From assembly GCA_034359265.1 (NCBI GenBank), contig CP136894.1, forward strand, positions 31,774,501 through 31,838,500: 64,000 bases of DNA, read 5' to 3'. Below, piece by piece: positions 1 to 10,442 of the stretch. The DNA is from Canna indica. Its lineage: Eukaryota; Streptophyta; Magnoliopsida; Zingiberales; Cannaceae. The position numbers and the translations under genes were made by a program. The first letter of the stretch is position 1; the number at the start of each line of letters is the position of its first letter. The notes beneath the pieces were generated by a model. That model saw only the letters and a list, made by a program, of their open reading frames with translations, was not told where the DNA came from and made no database searches.

Positions 1-951
1 AATGACTTCTATTTAAATCTAACGAGCCACCACTAAACCTCTTAAGGGTGGTCATGAGAGACTCCACTCACAAGTCAAGATTGACATCTAGCAACGTGTC
101 ATGACTACCCGGATAGTGTGAGGTTCAATCTATAGGGATCAAACGCCCTTCGGTGATTTGTTACCGTGCAATTAAATACGTCGGTTACAATGTCCAGAAG
201 TCGGCTAGGGTACGGAAGAAATGTCAAACCCTAATACCGATTCATATGTATTCCACCTGCCAAGATATCATCTCGATAATGAAACATCAGAAACATCTTC
301 TTGACTTTCATGTCTACTCTGGCCAGAGATTCCCAAGTCGACACTTGCAGGGACACATAGGATATTATCTCCTCTCACTAGGAGTAACCGATTCCATGTT
401 GGTTGCTCACCTACCTCCATGAATGATTCCTCATGCCCTGTAATACCCGGCACATGACGTTGACGGCCATGTAGCGACAGAACCAAATAAATGGGTCGTC
501 ACTCATCTATGATATATAACCTCAGGTCTAAGGACTGCTTGCACCAACTATCACTCGAGGAACATCCCATTGATACTCATGTAACGATTTCATTTTGTGG
601 TCCTCGTGCAGGTCCGTTCAATGAACTCATTCCCTAATGAGCACCTGCACTTGTACATTAATGATGGCTCATAAGTAATTGTGAGATCAGCTACCCCTTA
701 TCGTATAGGGCATGTACCTTGTGCACTAGTCTATCCAGAATCACCGATCCCCTAATTGGTCATCCTACGACTAGGAACATTAAGAACTTGAGCATCTAGA
801 TTCCAAGTCTCACTGACATGATCACATCATGGCCTCAGAATCATTTGCCCAGGTTCATGGGGTTCATCATAACCATTATGAATAAAGAATCGTCATATGA
901 TGAAAATGTTGCCTTATTAAGTTGATTGGCTCAAGGGCATTATTCCTTTCA
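1..951 (-). repeat. LTR-like dispersed repeat, copy 1
   Basis: This stretch aligns by eye with 21790-23136. Shared pieces include the atagtgtgaggttcaat segment near 115, the ggccagagattcccaag segment near 320, the aggagtaaccgattcc segment near 382 and the blocks around 640-870. Both copies end at a CTTTCA after which similarity stops, so on the minus strand the repeat would start TGAAAGGAATA. No convincing ORF is present. A solo or truncated Ty3/gypsy LTR on the minus strand is the best reading, because copy 2 lies beside a gag/pol-like remnant. The class is not proven and the left end is outside the window. Confidence 0.5.
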
Positions 952-1819
952 TCCTCCTCCACTTGCCGCCCGCCGGATGTGGTTGGGGGGCCAAAAACCT
1001 TAGGGTTTTGGCCCCTGCAGTCGACGGGATATCCCGGCACCAGATTTGGGGTCAAAGCCCCCAATCCAGCAATAGTGATTTGGGGTTTAATTAACCCTAA
1101 TATTTTTAATATTAATTAGTTAATTAATTTTTTAATCTTAATGTTAATTAATTAATTAGGATAAATTTATTTTGTTTCTTAGAATTTTATGTTAATGTTA
1201 ATATTATTTAGTGTTACTCTAATACCCAAGCCGATAACACTAAGTTAGTTCAATTAGAGGAAAAAAATTAAACCATTGTGGACACTAGCTCCGTTGTTGG
1301 GGCCGAAACATAAGGACTTGCGCCAACATTCATTGTGTACTCGTGCCACTGTGGACTCGTGTCGTCATCCATAAATTTAGAAAATAATCATCCATCCGAC
1401 GAGTTGATATGTTTCACGTACACATCGACGAGTCGTATATGATTTAGCAAAACCTTAGATCCGTTCGGGGGTTGTATATTTGTGTAAACAAGGTAGATGA
1501 TCTTTTATACAATGTACAACCCTTGAATTGTCCCTAATTAGATAATTTGAGAACATAGTTATTTGTATTGCACTTTGTTTTTTCTTTTAATCATTAACTC
1601 ATTCATAAATTTTGGCTATTGTATCTCCCTTGTTCTCCGATAAGCGCCTAGATGATATGCGTATTCGAGGAACTATAGGAAGAATACTATAGAAATTTAG
1701 AATGAAGGTAATGGCTAAAAGAAATACTTAGTGTAATATGAATAACATGAATCCTGAATGGAATAAAACCATCTCACCTAAAGACATTAACTAAATATAT
1801 TATCATTGATTGACAAATT
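952..1819. other. no gene seen; AT-rich spacer before CACTA remnant
   Basis: About 870 bases without a supportable ORF. The first 140 bases are GC-richer (around 960-1090), followed by a TTAATTAATT-rich stretch near 1090-1160. The segment from about 1200 could be the 5' untranslated or subterminal part of the CACTA element that follows, but no CACTA terminus was found here. Confidence 0.4.
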
Positions 1820-2970
1820 ATGTCGGGCAATCAAAGTTGGATGTACCGACGTTTTGATCGTGGAGCTTTAATGAATGAGTTTCAATTAGGCATAACTTAC
1901 TTCCTAAATTTTGCACATTCGAACCGGAAATTCGTTAGCGGTGATAAAATCCGATGTCTGTGCCGTAATTGCACGAATGCACGATTTTTTAGATCGAGAA
2001 ACTATCACTTTGCATATGTATATAGCAAAGGATTTGAACCAATATATTATGTATGGACTTGTCACAGAGAGTCACGTGAAGTCGGGACGTCGAGCAATCC
2101 TGTCGTTCAAACATATCGTGAATCTTCTTCTAGTGGTGTTTCTTCATCCAGTCCATCTAATCCATATAAAACTATGATACTTGATAATCTTGGCGGTCAA
2201 TTCTAGTTGAATGATAATGTCGAGCGGCCAGTTATTGAGATGTCACTGCCACCAGATACTACGGGTGTTAATGTCACAGAAGTACAACCTGCGGTAGAGA
2301 TTGAATTGCCGAACAAAGAAGCCACATAATTTTACGATATGTTGAAAGTTGCCAATGAACCTTTGTATGAGAATTGTCCTAAATACACTAGGTTTTTGGC
2401 AATGACAAAACTCCTGAACATCAAGGCCGATTGTAATAGCAGCGGGGTTGCGTTTGATCAGATTGCACGATTGATTAATGGAATGCTACCTAGAGATAAC
2501 AAGTTTGAGCCAACTTTTTATAAGACTAAAAAGTTGATAAGAAAATGAGGGCTTGGGTACGAAAAGATACACTCATGCACAAATAACTGCATTTTATATT
2601 ATAAAAAAATGCATAGTTGGATAAATGCCCAACATGTGAACATCCACGTTACAAGGAGAAGAAATTGGTCCTACAAAAAAATATCCCGTTTAAGGTGTTT
2701 CATTATTTTCCACTGACACCGAAGCTTCAAAGATTATTCATGTCAGAAAAGACTGCCCCCTACATGAGTTGGCATGCAAGAAGTCATGATGATACGGTAA
2801 GGACTCATCCATCCGACAGTGAAGCATGGAAACATTTGGATATATGTTATCCTTCATTTGCTAGGGATACTAGAAACATCATATTGGGATTGACATCAAA
2901 AATAATTAGGGATACTAGAAACATTTGGATATATGTTATCCTTCATTCGGCAACTCCTTATTCAGTTTGA
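1820..2970 (+). pseudogene. CACTA (En/Spm) TNP2-type transposase, N-terminal remnant
   Basis: The first segment (1820-2206) begins M-S-G-N-Q-S-W-M-Y-R-R and continues with a Cys-rich stretch (IRCLCRNC) and YYVWTCH. This is the layout of the plant transposase-associated domain that opens TNP2-type CACTA transposases. Segment 2339-2548 has the EPLYENCPKYTRF region and is followed by GLGYEKIHSC. Segment 2617-2970 has CPTCEHPRYK, then FHYFPLTPKLQRLFMS and HPSDSEAWKHLD, all typical in this order. The reading is broken by in-frame stops near 2204, 2326 and 2546 and a frameshift near 2615. It ends where the minus-strand copia remnant begins, so the catalytic core is missing. Non-functional. Confidence 0.85.
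2834..2947 (+). repeat. short local duplication in CACTA remnant
   Basis: The phrase atttggatatatgttatcc occurs near 2834 and again near 2923, and gggatactagaaacat occurs near 2864 and 2908. A piece of about 90 bases was duplicated with small changes, extending the last open segment artificially. Confidence 0.7.
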
Positions 2971-3260
2971 CATTTAGATGCATCAAAAATAATTATGTAT
3001 CCCTTGTCACATAATTGCGATATGCTAATCAAGTTGTGTTTTAATCCATCAACAAATAGAACATTCTTAATGCATGGGTAAGGAAGTATACCTATATCAC
3101 CAATGCCAACAATCTTACCTTTGGCATTGTCTCCAAATGTGACATGTCCACCATCTTTGCTTGATAGGGTTGCGAATAAGTTGATGTCACCTGTCATGTG
3201 CTTTGAGGAACCACTATCTAATATCCAAGTGCTTCTACTTGCTTGAGGATGCTTCTCCAA
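2958..3260 (-). pseudogene. M1: copia protease / gag-pre-integrase fragment
   Basis: Reads TWILDSGSSKHMTGD, the aspartic protease active site of SIRE/Maximus-type Ty1/copia polyproteins (catalytic Asp in D-S-G). Next come VTFGDNAKGKIVGIG and LKHNLISISQLCDKG, the gag-pre-integrase region. It lies downstream of the M1 gag on the same strand. The sequence stops abruptly at 2958 against the CACTA remnant, so integrase, reverse transcriptase and RNase H are absent. It closely resembles the equivalent part of M2 at 63057-63450, so the two belong to one lineage. Confidence 0.85.
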
Positions 3261-3316
3261 CTACAAAAGGAGAAGAAACTATTTTAGGTACCCAAGTTTT
3301 CTTGGGTCCTTGGGTG

Positions 3317-4743
3317 TTAGTCATTTTGGGAGTGTGATGATTTCTTTTTATGGACAACCTTAGGCATGGCATTTTGTATGGTTGTGATCTTTTCATTGAG
3401 CATGCAAAGTTCCCTTTTTAATGTTAGCATGCTATTATTCAAGTGCTCTACTTGATCACTTAAATACTTGTTTTCATCTTCTAATTTTTTGTTGTTATTT
3501 TCTAAGTCCTTCTTAGCTTTCTCTAGGGTGTGTGTCTCCTCCTTAAGGGTGTCTACTTCTTTTCTTAAGGCATTGCATGTGAGTAATAAACTATCATTCC
3601 CAAGCTCTAAAGATTTATTGTCTTTTTTAAGGTCTCTAAATTTTCTCCTGATAGCATTAAATTCATCATGCATTTGTTCAAATTCACTTTCTAGTTCTTC
3701 TTGAGTAAAAGAAACTTCACCGAAAGTAAATCTTACCTCATCATCATTTGCCATCAAGCAAAGGTTTGCCTTTTCACTCTTTGCTTCTTCTTCACTCGAT
3801 GAGGCCTCGCTTTCATCCCATGTACCCATCATTTCCTTCTTCTTCTTCTTGTATTTTTCTTTTTTGTGAGGGTTGGAGGTGGAAGCTATCTTGAGAGGTG
3901 GGCAATCCCACCTTAGATGCCCGGTCTTGTTGCAATGGTAGCATGTGTAGCCTCCTCTTCCCTTCCTCATGCCTCCCCTGATGAAACTCATAAATATTTT
4001 TGCTAGCATCGCCATTTCTTCAAAATCGTCCGTCTCTTCCTCGGATTATGACGACTCTTCTGCTCGATGTGATGCTTTTAAGGCAATGGTCTTGCCTTTG
4101 GGGGTATCTTCCTCCTGATATTGCCTCATGTGGGTCTCATGTGTCATGAGAGACCCAATGAGCTCGGTGATCTTCAAGGTGATCATGTCTTTTACTTCCA
4201 TGATAGCTATGACCTTGGGCTCCCAAGCTTTTGGAAGGGAACGAAGGAGCTTCCTTACCTTCTCTTCTTCCTTTATTTCTCTGCCAAGGTTAGCTAATGC
4301 ATTTGTAATATTTTGAAATCTAGCATACATGGCATCAATGGATTCATGCGATAACATTTTAAACATTTCATAGTCATGCATGAGTAAGTTTATTTTAGAT
4401 TATTTAATTTGTGAAGTCCCTTCATGTGTGGTCTCTAGAACTTTCCAAAGTTCATATGCGGACTTACAAGTAGAGATTCTATTAAACTCATTAATTGATA
4501 GGCCGCAATATAATGCATTGACAACCTTTGCATTAGCATTGAAGAGTTTAATTTCCTCTTGGTCCCACTCATCTATGTTCTTATTGGGTTGCTTATACTC
4601 TACTAGATCATCCTCCATACATCCATGCCTAGAGATTGTAGGAAGCCATTCATACGAATCTTCCAGTAGGCATAGTTGTTTCTATCGAATAGTGGTGGAG
4701 TATGAGTAGAGGACCCTTGAGCTAGTTGGATTTCACTAGACAT
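3317..4743 (-). pseudogene. M1: copia gag (UBN2 domain plus CCHC knuckle), broken
   Basis: The start at 4743 (M-S-S-E-I-Q-L-A-Q-G) is 44 bases inside the primer binding site. The N-terminus has LFDRNNYAYWKIRM, typical of copia gag, followed by the UBN2-like helical region (about 4618-4046). A CCHC knuckle near 3950-3905 reads C-Y-H-C-N-K-T-G-H-L-R-W-D-C with all ligands present. A long Lys/Glu-rich coiled coil follows, then a tail rich in Lys and Ser. Damage: a frameshift near 4620, apparently loss of one copy of a GGATGAT repeat, and in-frame stops near 4398 and 4044. Capsid function is lost. A fragment with nearly the same N-terminus sits at 49985-50059. Confidence 0.85.
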
Positions 4744-4786
4744 TTTAATTTGTAGGGAAGATAGTTAAATCTTATCCTACGACCAA

Positions 4787-4799
4787 GCTCTGATACCAA
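4787..4799 (-). promoter_or_regulatory. M1 primer binding site (initiator tRNA-Met)
   Basis: On the minus strand it reads TTGGTATCAGAGC, the canonical plant copia PBS, two bases inside the LTR end at 4801. Confidence 0.9.
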
Positions 4800-4800
4800 T

Positions 4801-6256
4801 TGTTGTATGAAATCCGACACTAGAAGGGGGGGTTGAATAGTGTTTGTCCCCTTTTCTATTTAATCAATTGTTTTCTTTTTACTCAAAATTAACTTCAATT
4901 AAGTGCAAGTGTTTCTTAACAATGGATGTGATCAAATATTAAGAACAATAATAGGCAAATAAGAAAACAATGCAGACAAGAGTAATTATAGTGGTTCAGC
5001 CAACTACCTACTCCACTACCTTGGCTCCTCACCAAGGATTTCTAACCACTACTTTATAGAACTTGTGTTTTCCTTTGAATACAATTGAGGACACTCTTCT
5101 CACCTCTTTGATAACCCCTCAAACCTATTCACCTAGGCAAAACACAACTCTATAAAGTTTCCCCTAAATGTTTCTCTAGCACACCTAGCAGCTATTACAG
5201 ATTGAAAATAAGTTTGAAATAAAACTTCAAATACAATGCAAAAGAGCTTAAGAATAGAGAGAGGAACCACAGCACTTTTCCCAAGCCTTCACGCCTTCAA
5301 CTTGCCAGAAGATGGACTCGAGTTGCAGCAGAGTTAAGGGAAGCAGGCACTTGAAGAGGAATTTGACGGAAGATTAGGGCGCAGCAAATCGATCACTTTG
5401 AAGGCTTTTAATCACTTCTTGAATGCTCAATTAATTCTCTAAGAAGTTTTTAAGAAGGTAGGTGAGGGATATTTATAACACCTCAGCTGAACGGTGATTC
5501 GACGGGTAGAAAACTAGCCGTTATAGTCGTTCGATCGATAGTCGGTCGACCGACCGATCGACCGCTACCCTTTATGTGTGTTTTTAGCGCTGTTTGGTCG
5601 ACCGATGGGTCGACCAAAGGAGTCGCAGCTTCATCCATCCCGAATTCGATTGACCGATCGATCGATCGATGCAGTTAAGCCAGAGACGTGACTTTGTGAT
5701 CTGCCATCCGATCGACCGATGAACCTTCCACCGGTCGATCGACCGACCGGTCGGTCGAACCTTCCGCCGGTCGACCGACATAGCCTTTCGCCAATGCTTC
5801 ACCGACTTCGGTCGACTGACAGGTCGACCGAATGGCTACTACCATTTTTTGGCATCATTCGGTCGACCGACCAGTCAACCGAATAGGCTACTGCCAAAAT
5901 TCTGCTGTGTTCGGTCGATCGAACTCAGGCTGAGGCTGATTTTTTTCTTTGAATTTTTTACATGCTTTTTTATGGGTTGAGTTACCAAGTTTCAACTTGG
6001 ATAACTTTACAATTTGGCTTGGGATAAGATCATTGTAAGGGTATATTATATGATTTCTACTTGATCTAAACCCGAGCCTTTCTTTGACCTTATCTTCTTT
6101 CGTTTCTTCGACGGTCTTTTCTTTAATTTTGTTTGAACGAACTTCGCATGCTTATCACAACCTCAACCTAAACTCCAAACTTCACATATAGATTAAATAC
6201 AAGTTTGTTATCATCAAAATGAAGATGGAAGCTTAAGAGAGACCCTTAAGCCAACA
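4801..6256 (-). mobile_element. copia LTR, subfamily B, shared by M1 and R
   Basis: Minus-strand LTR from TGTTGGC (6256) to CATACAACA (4801), 1456 bp. A PBS lies past its 3' end and a polypurine tract ends at its 5' end, so the same LTR is the 5' LTR of M1 and sits in the 3' LTR position of element R. U3 has a palindrome array at 5521-5935 and a TATAAATA box (5470-5477). Near the 3' end are two hairpins. The first pairs 5019-5025 with 5031-5037 (CCTTGGT/GCCAAGG); the second pairs 4989-4994 with 5013-5018. It is the same subfamily as the solo LTR at 39401-40817. Confidence 0.9.
5521..5935. repeat. CpG palindrome array in U3
   Basis: Dense degenerate copies of the palindrome TCGGTCGACCGA and its GATCGATC variants. 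They are separated by short spacers containing the inverted pair TGCC/GGCA. Equivalent arrays occur in every family LTR with an intact U3. Confidence 0.95.
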
Positions 6257-6270
6257 ATCTCCCCCTTTTT
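6257..6270 (-). promoter_or_regulatory. polypurine tract of element R
   Basis: On the minus strand AAAAAGGGGGAGAT abuts the TGTTGGC start of the LTR. It would prime plus-strand DNA synthesis. Confidence 0.85.
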
Positions 6271-8283
6271 GATGATGACAAACATAACAAGGAATTTTAA
6301 GAAAGCATATGCATATTTTTTTATGAGTTTGAGTTAAGGCATTCATGACTTAAGGTATACAAGATATAAAACTTTTTGAAATGAAGGTATTCATGACTTA
6401 ATTTTAATGCTTACAACTCAACCTATGCTCTCCCTTTACTAAAATTTTTTGAAATTTTTACTGAAGAAATTAGATTTTTCAAAGAATATGCAGTTTTAAG
6501 AATCATCAAAAAATCAATTTTTTGCATTTTTCTAAAAATAACTGAAATCTAGAGGCATTTTTGTAAAATTAGCTATTTTTCAAAAAATTCTCAGTTTTCA
6601 TTCAAACTTTCCAGATATCAAGATATAATCATTTAAAGCATGTTTATCATGTTTGAAATGAAAATGATATCATTTGGTCAAAATTTTACCTTAGCATGAT
6701 TTCATTCAAAAATATACATTTTATCATGAAATTGCTAAGTATTAAATTTTAACATTTACTCATGGTTTTTGAAATCTAAACATATGGACACCTAACATGA
6801 GTAAATCTAAACATGTTTGGGACGTTTGGACCTAAAATAAAGTTTTTAAGTCAATTTGTTGACTTAGGTCAACTTTACTCAACTCTAGGTCTCCTAAAGT
6901 GAACTTATTATCAATTTGTCCATTTTCACAAACATGTTTATCAAGTTTTAACATAAAATGAAGTCTCTAAGATGGATTTCTACCTAGAGCACATTTCATT
7001 CAATTTAGATGACATGAAATTGCCTAAGTATCAAAATTTTATCTACTCATGAGATTTTAATCAATTATCGTGCAAAATCATTCATGAGTATAGAGAAATC
7101 ATTTTACCAAGAGAATAGAGGTGTTATGCAACAATTTTGCCAAAATGAAACTCATACCTCATTTCTTGAGAAATTCCAAAATTTCACTTTCTTTTCATTT
7201 TCCTTTAACCTTCCAAATTTTTACTACTTTCTCAACTTGCAAGTAGGCTTCATTAGTATCATAATGAAATCATATACCAACTAGCAAGCTAACATACTAA
7301 ATAGCAAATGTTTAATGCAAAGTTTCATTTTAAAAATCTTAACCTATGCTAGATAGTGGAGATTCATTTTAAAGAGTTGTCATGATATCAAAATGAATCA
7401 AAGAGATCTTTAAAATATGAAATATTTGAAAAGTAAGATCTCTAAACATGTTTAACTAGTTTGTACTTAAAAAGAAGGTCTATACTAATGAATATCAACC
7501 TAGAGCAAGTTTCATTTTATGAAATTTGCCTAAGTGCTAAAATTCTACATACTCATGAAAATTCACGGGTTTAACATGCAATTCTAATCATGAGATAGAG
7601 ACATAATTTTAAGCTTAAACATTGAGGTATAACAATAAGATTTTGAATTTATCGAAGTTATACCTTATTCATGATAATTTGCCAAACTTACCCTTTTCTT
7701 CCTAGTTATTAGTCTTCCTAAAATACTCATAACTTGCAAGTAAGCTACACTAATGTTTTAGATAAAATATAGCTACTTAGCAAGCTAACCAAACCAAAAA
7801 GCAAAGAGAAGCATCAAATATCATTATCAAAGTTCACTTTGCTAAATAGTTTGAAATCCGTTTTAAATGAAATCAAGTGATACCAAAATGAATTTTAAGA
7901 GATCACAAAAATAATAAATATGAAAACATGATATTCAACCCTTCCTATTGGTTGAAAACCGAAAGGCCACAATGAGCCTACGATTTAGAACCGCAAGGTT
8001 GCTTAGACCCATTACATGCCACTTAGGTCTCTGAAGAGTCCGGGAAATCAAAACTCAAAATCATTTTAAAAAATCTTTTATCAAGAACGGGAAAATTTCA
8101 ACTGAATTATGCATAGTATCAAAAACTTCAACTTAAGTAGATCAATGTTGATTAGAAGATGATACCAAAGTATTTGATGCCAACTTTACCATAGGCATCT
8201 AGTCTAGATGAAGACTTTGAAGTTGCAACCATGTAGGGATCCTTCCTTCAACTCATTGGTCAACTTCAATTCTTCAATCTCCT
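6271..8283 (-). other. element R: non-coding interior between gag and 3' LTR
   Basis: About 2 kb of AT-rich sequence with no pol motif in any frame, where a copia element should carry protease, integrase and reverse transcriptase. It shares degenerate phrases with the equivalent parts of Q (41386-44580) and N (58975-61760). One is an AAGTCAA/TTGACTT inverted repeat at 6848-6865. A PBS-like TTGGTATCA (minus strand) is at 8160-8168. Together with R's gag this makes R a gag-only, non-autonomous element. Confidence 0.8.
7930..8046 (-). other. conserved post-gag block, element R copy
   Basis: Minus-strand copy of a block of about 115 nt found at the same place in P, Q and N. The opening hairpin (8026-8041) is degraded here: GGACTC-TTCA-GAGACC has one mismatch and an altered loop. 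The following segments (ATGGGTCTAAGCAACC and ATCGTAGGCTCATTGTGG) remain recognisable. Confidence 0.8.
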
Positions 8284-9677
8284 TTACCCTTGTGTGGTAG
8301 CTCCCCCTATCAAAGAGCATGAGACTTTTGGTACCCAAATAGCTTTGGGTCCTTGGGGGTTAGTTGGCCTAGGTATCCAAAGTGTCTTAGTAACACTTGG
8401 ATTTTCTTAAATGCACAATCATAGATTGCATGGCCATATGTACCACAACAAAAACAATGTCCATGAAACTATTTCTTTTCATTTTTAACATGGACATGAG
8501 ATTTAATGTTAGAATGCTTGATATGGGAAGGATGATGGACATGAGCATTCTTAAGTGAAACATTCTTCTTTTAAACATGAGGTTTAAATATGGAATGCCT
8601 AGCATGGGAATGATGACGAACATTGGCATTCTTTATTCTTGTGTTCTTAGGAGATGAAGCATTTTTTAATTCATTTACTTTTTTATTCAAGAAAGTAATC
8701 TCACCTTTCAATTCATTCATGGATTTATGCAATGCATGTAATTGAGATTTTAACATGCAATTCTCATTTTCTAAATTCTCATTTTTAAGCTTCAAATCCT
8801 TAAGCTCAAGTTCTACATTATCATGGCATGAATCAAATGACCTAGATTTCAGTTTTTCATTTTCTAGTTTGGATTCATGCAAATGAGAATTAAGCATCAC
8901 ATTTTCCTTTTTCAACATTTTATTTTCCTTATCTTTTTTAACAAGCAAGGCATACATTTTTTGACATTCCTCAACTAGTTCTTCATATGGCATATTGAAT
9001 GAACTAGAAGAGCTAGTACTATCATTATCATTATTATGACTAGAAGGGAAAGAGTGTACCTCATCATTGGTACTCATGTGGCAAACTTTTGAAGTAGCAT
9101 CATAGTCATTGTAAGAGGATGCTTCATTTGAATGGGATGATGTTGTAGAAGCTTTTGACATCTTCTTTGCCTTCTTTTTTATAGTAGGGCAATTCTTCTT
9201 CACATGCCATTTTTCTTTGTACAAGTGATAAATTACCTTTCTCTTCCGGCTTTTAGAGTTGCTTCTTTGACTAGAAGCACTGTGGGCATCAAAACTGAGA
9301 TTAGTAGTAGGTGAGTGACCATTGTCATCACCACCTTCATCAAAAGTGCCAATCTCTTCGGTTATGGCACAATTATATAAAATATTTAAAGTGGCCCATA
9401 AATCATAAGCCGAAGAGAAATGCATGACTTTATCTAGGATGTCATTTGGTAATGTGCAAAGAATACAATTCATGGCATCTCCATTATACTTAAACATTTT
9501 CTTATCTAGTTCACTCCATGCATGCATGTCAACCTTAGGTTCAATGAATTCTAAGTGTAACATATTAAAGACACCAAAACCTTTAATCTTTAAATATGTG
9601 TACATCCTATATTTCCAAAGACCAAAGTTCGAGTCATCGAACCTAGGAGGTGAAGATGCTACCAACTCTAGTGTCAT
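8284..9677 (-). pseudogene. element R gag (two-knuckle copia gag), broken
   Basis: Starts M-T-L-E-L-V-A-S-S-P-P-R-F at 9677, 55 bases inside the PBS. The first 368 residues are open: a copia gag N-terminus (FDDSNFGLWKYRMYTYLK), a helical region with SAYDLWATL, a degenerate first knuckle (Y-H-L-Y-K-E-K-W-H-V-K-K-N-C, first two Cys lost), a Ser/Asn-rich linker and a long coiled coil. In-frame stops near 8570 and 8480 then interrupt it. The second knuckle C-F-C-C-G-T-Y-G-H-A-I-Y-D-C survives near 8455-8400, followed by a one-base frameshift. The ancestral end is the T-T-Q-G-stop near 8284. No protease follows. Confidence 0.85.
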
Positions 9678-9731
9678 TCTCAGATCGAGACAAGGTGTAG
9701 AAGAGATGGTGAAATCTCAAGCTACGGACCC

Positions 9732-9744
9732 GCTCTCATACCAA
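9732..9744 (-). promoter_or_regulatory. primer binding site of element R
   Basis: Minus strand TTGGTATGAGAGC, one base different from the canonical initiator-Met PBS, directly inside the LTR end at 9746. Confidence 0.85.
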
Positions 9745-10437
9745 TTGTTGGGTGAAATGGCTACACTAGAGGGGGGGTGAATAGTGTGTTTACTAATCAA
9801 TTAGCCTAAATCTGATTCTAATCATTTCTTTGGTTACTTTAGGGAAATTATAATTCGATGACTAAATGTGAAAGCGATAAATGATAAAGCAATTAAAACA
9901 AACAAGATATCAATGCCAACACAAGAATTTATAGTGGTTCGGCCCCAATGCTTACTCCACTACCTAAGCACTCCGCTTAGGATTTCCAAACTAACTTTAC
10001 TAGATTTTCCTATTTCCTTTACAATGAGGACGATTTCACCGGAGAGTCTACGCTCTCTCACCGAAGGCACTTCCACACCCGGAAGTCTCCGCCTTCCTAC
10101 CGAGAGCACTCTCCCACCTCAATCATAAGGACAACAAGAACTAATCCTAGTAAACTAAGTTTACAAGGGTGGGTTTAAGCCTTAACACCAAGGCAACCAC
10201 CAACTCAATCAAACCTAGCAATCTAGGTTTACACACTTGATGTACAATCAAAATAAATAACAAAATACAATAACAATTGGAGCAATAAATCAATCAAACT
10301 ATACTTCGCTCCAAAAGACACTCCCTGGTCCTCTTGATGCCTTGAGATGATGAATCGATAAATCTTGAAGGCTAAATCAAGGTGTTATCCTGGAAACTAG
10401 GGATTGCATAGGGATAGCTCAAGAAATGCTTTAGAAT

Positions 10438-10442
10438 GATCA
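10438..10442. repeat. target-site duplication GATCA (left)
   Basis: GATCA immediately before TGTAAGACCC and again at 12985-12989 immediately after GGGTGTGACA. A perfect 5-bp duplication. Confidence 0.95.

Noticed and set aside
7084..7284. 66-residue plus-strand frame in the interior of R.
   Set aside because: Antisense to the element, Phe/Asn-rich as expected from AT-rich DNA, and not conserved in Q or N.
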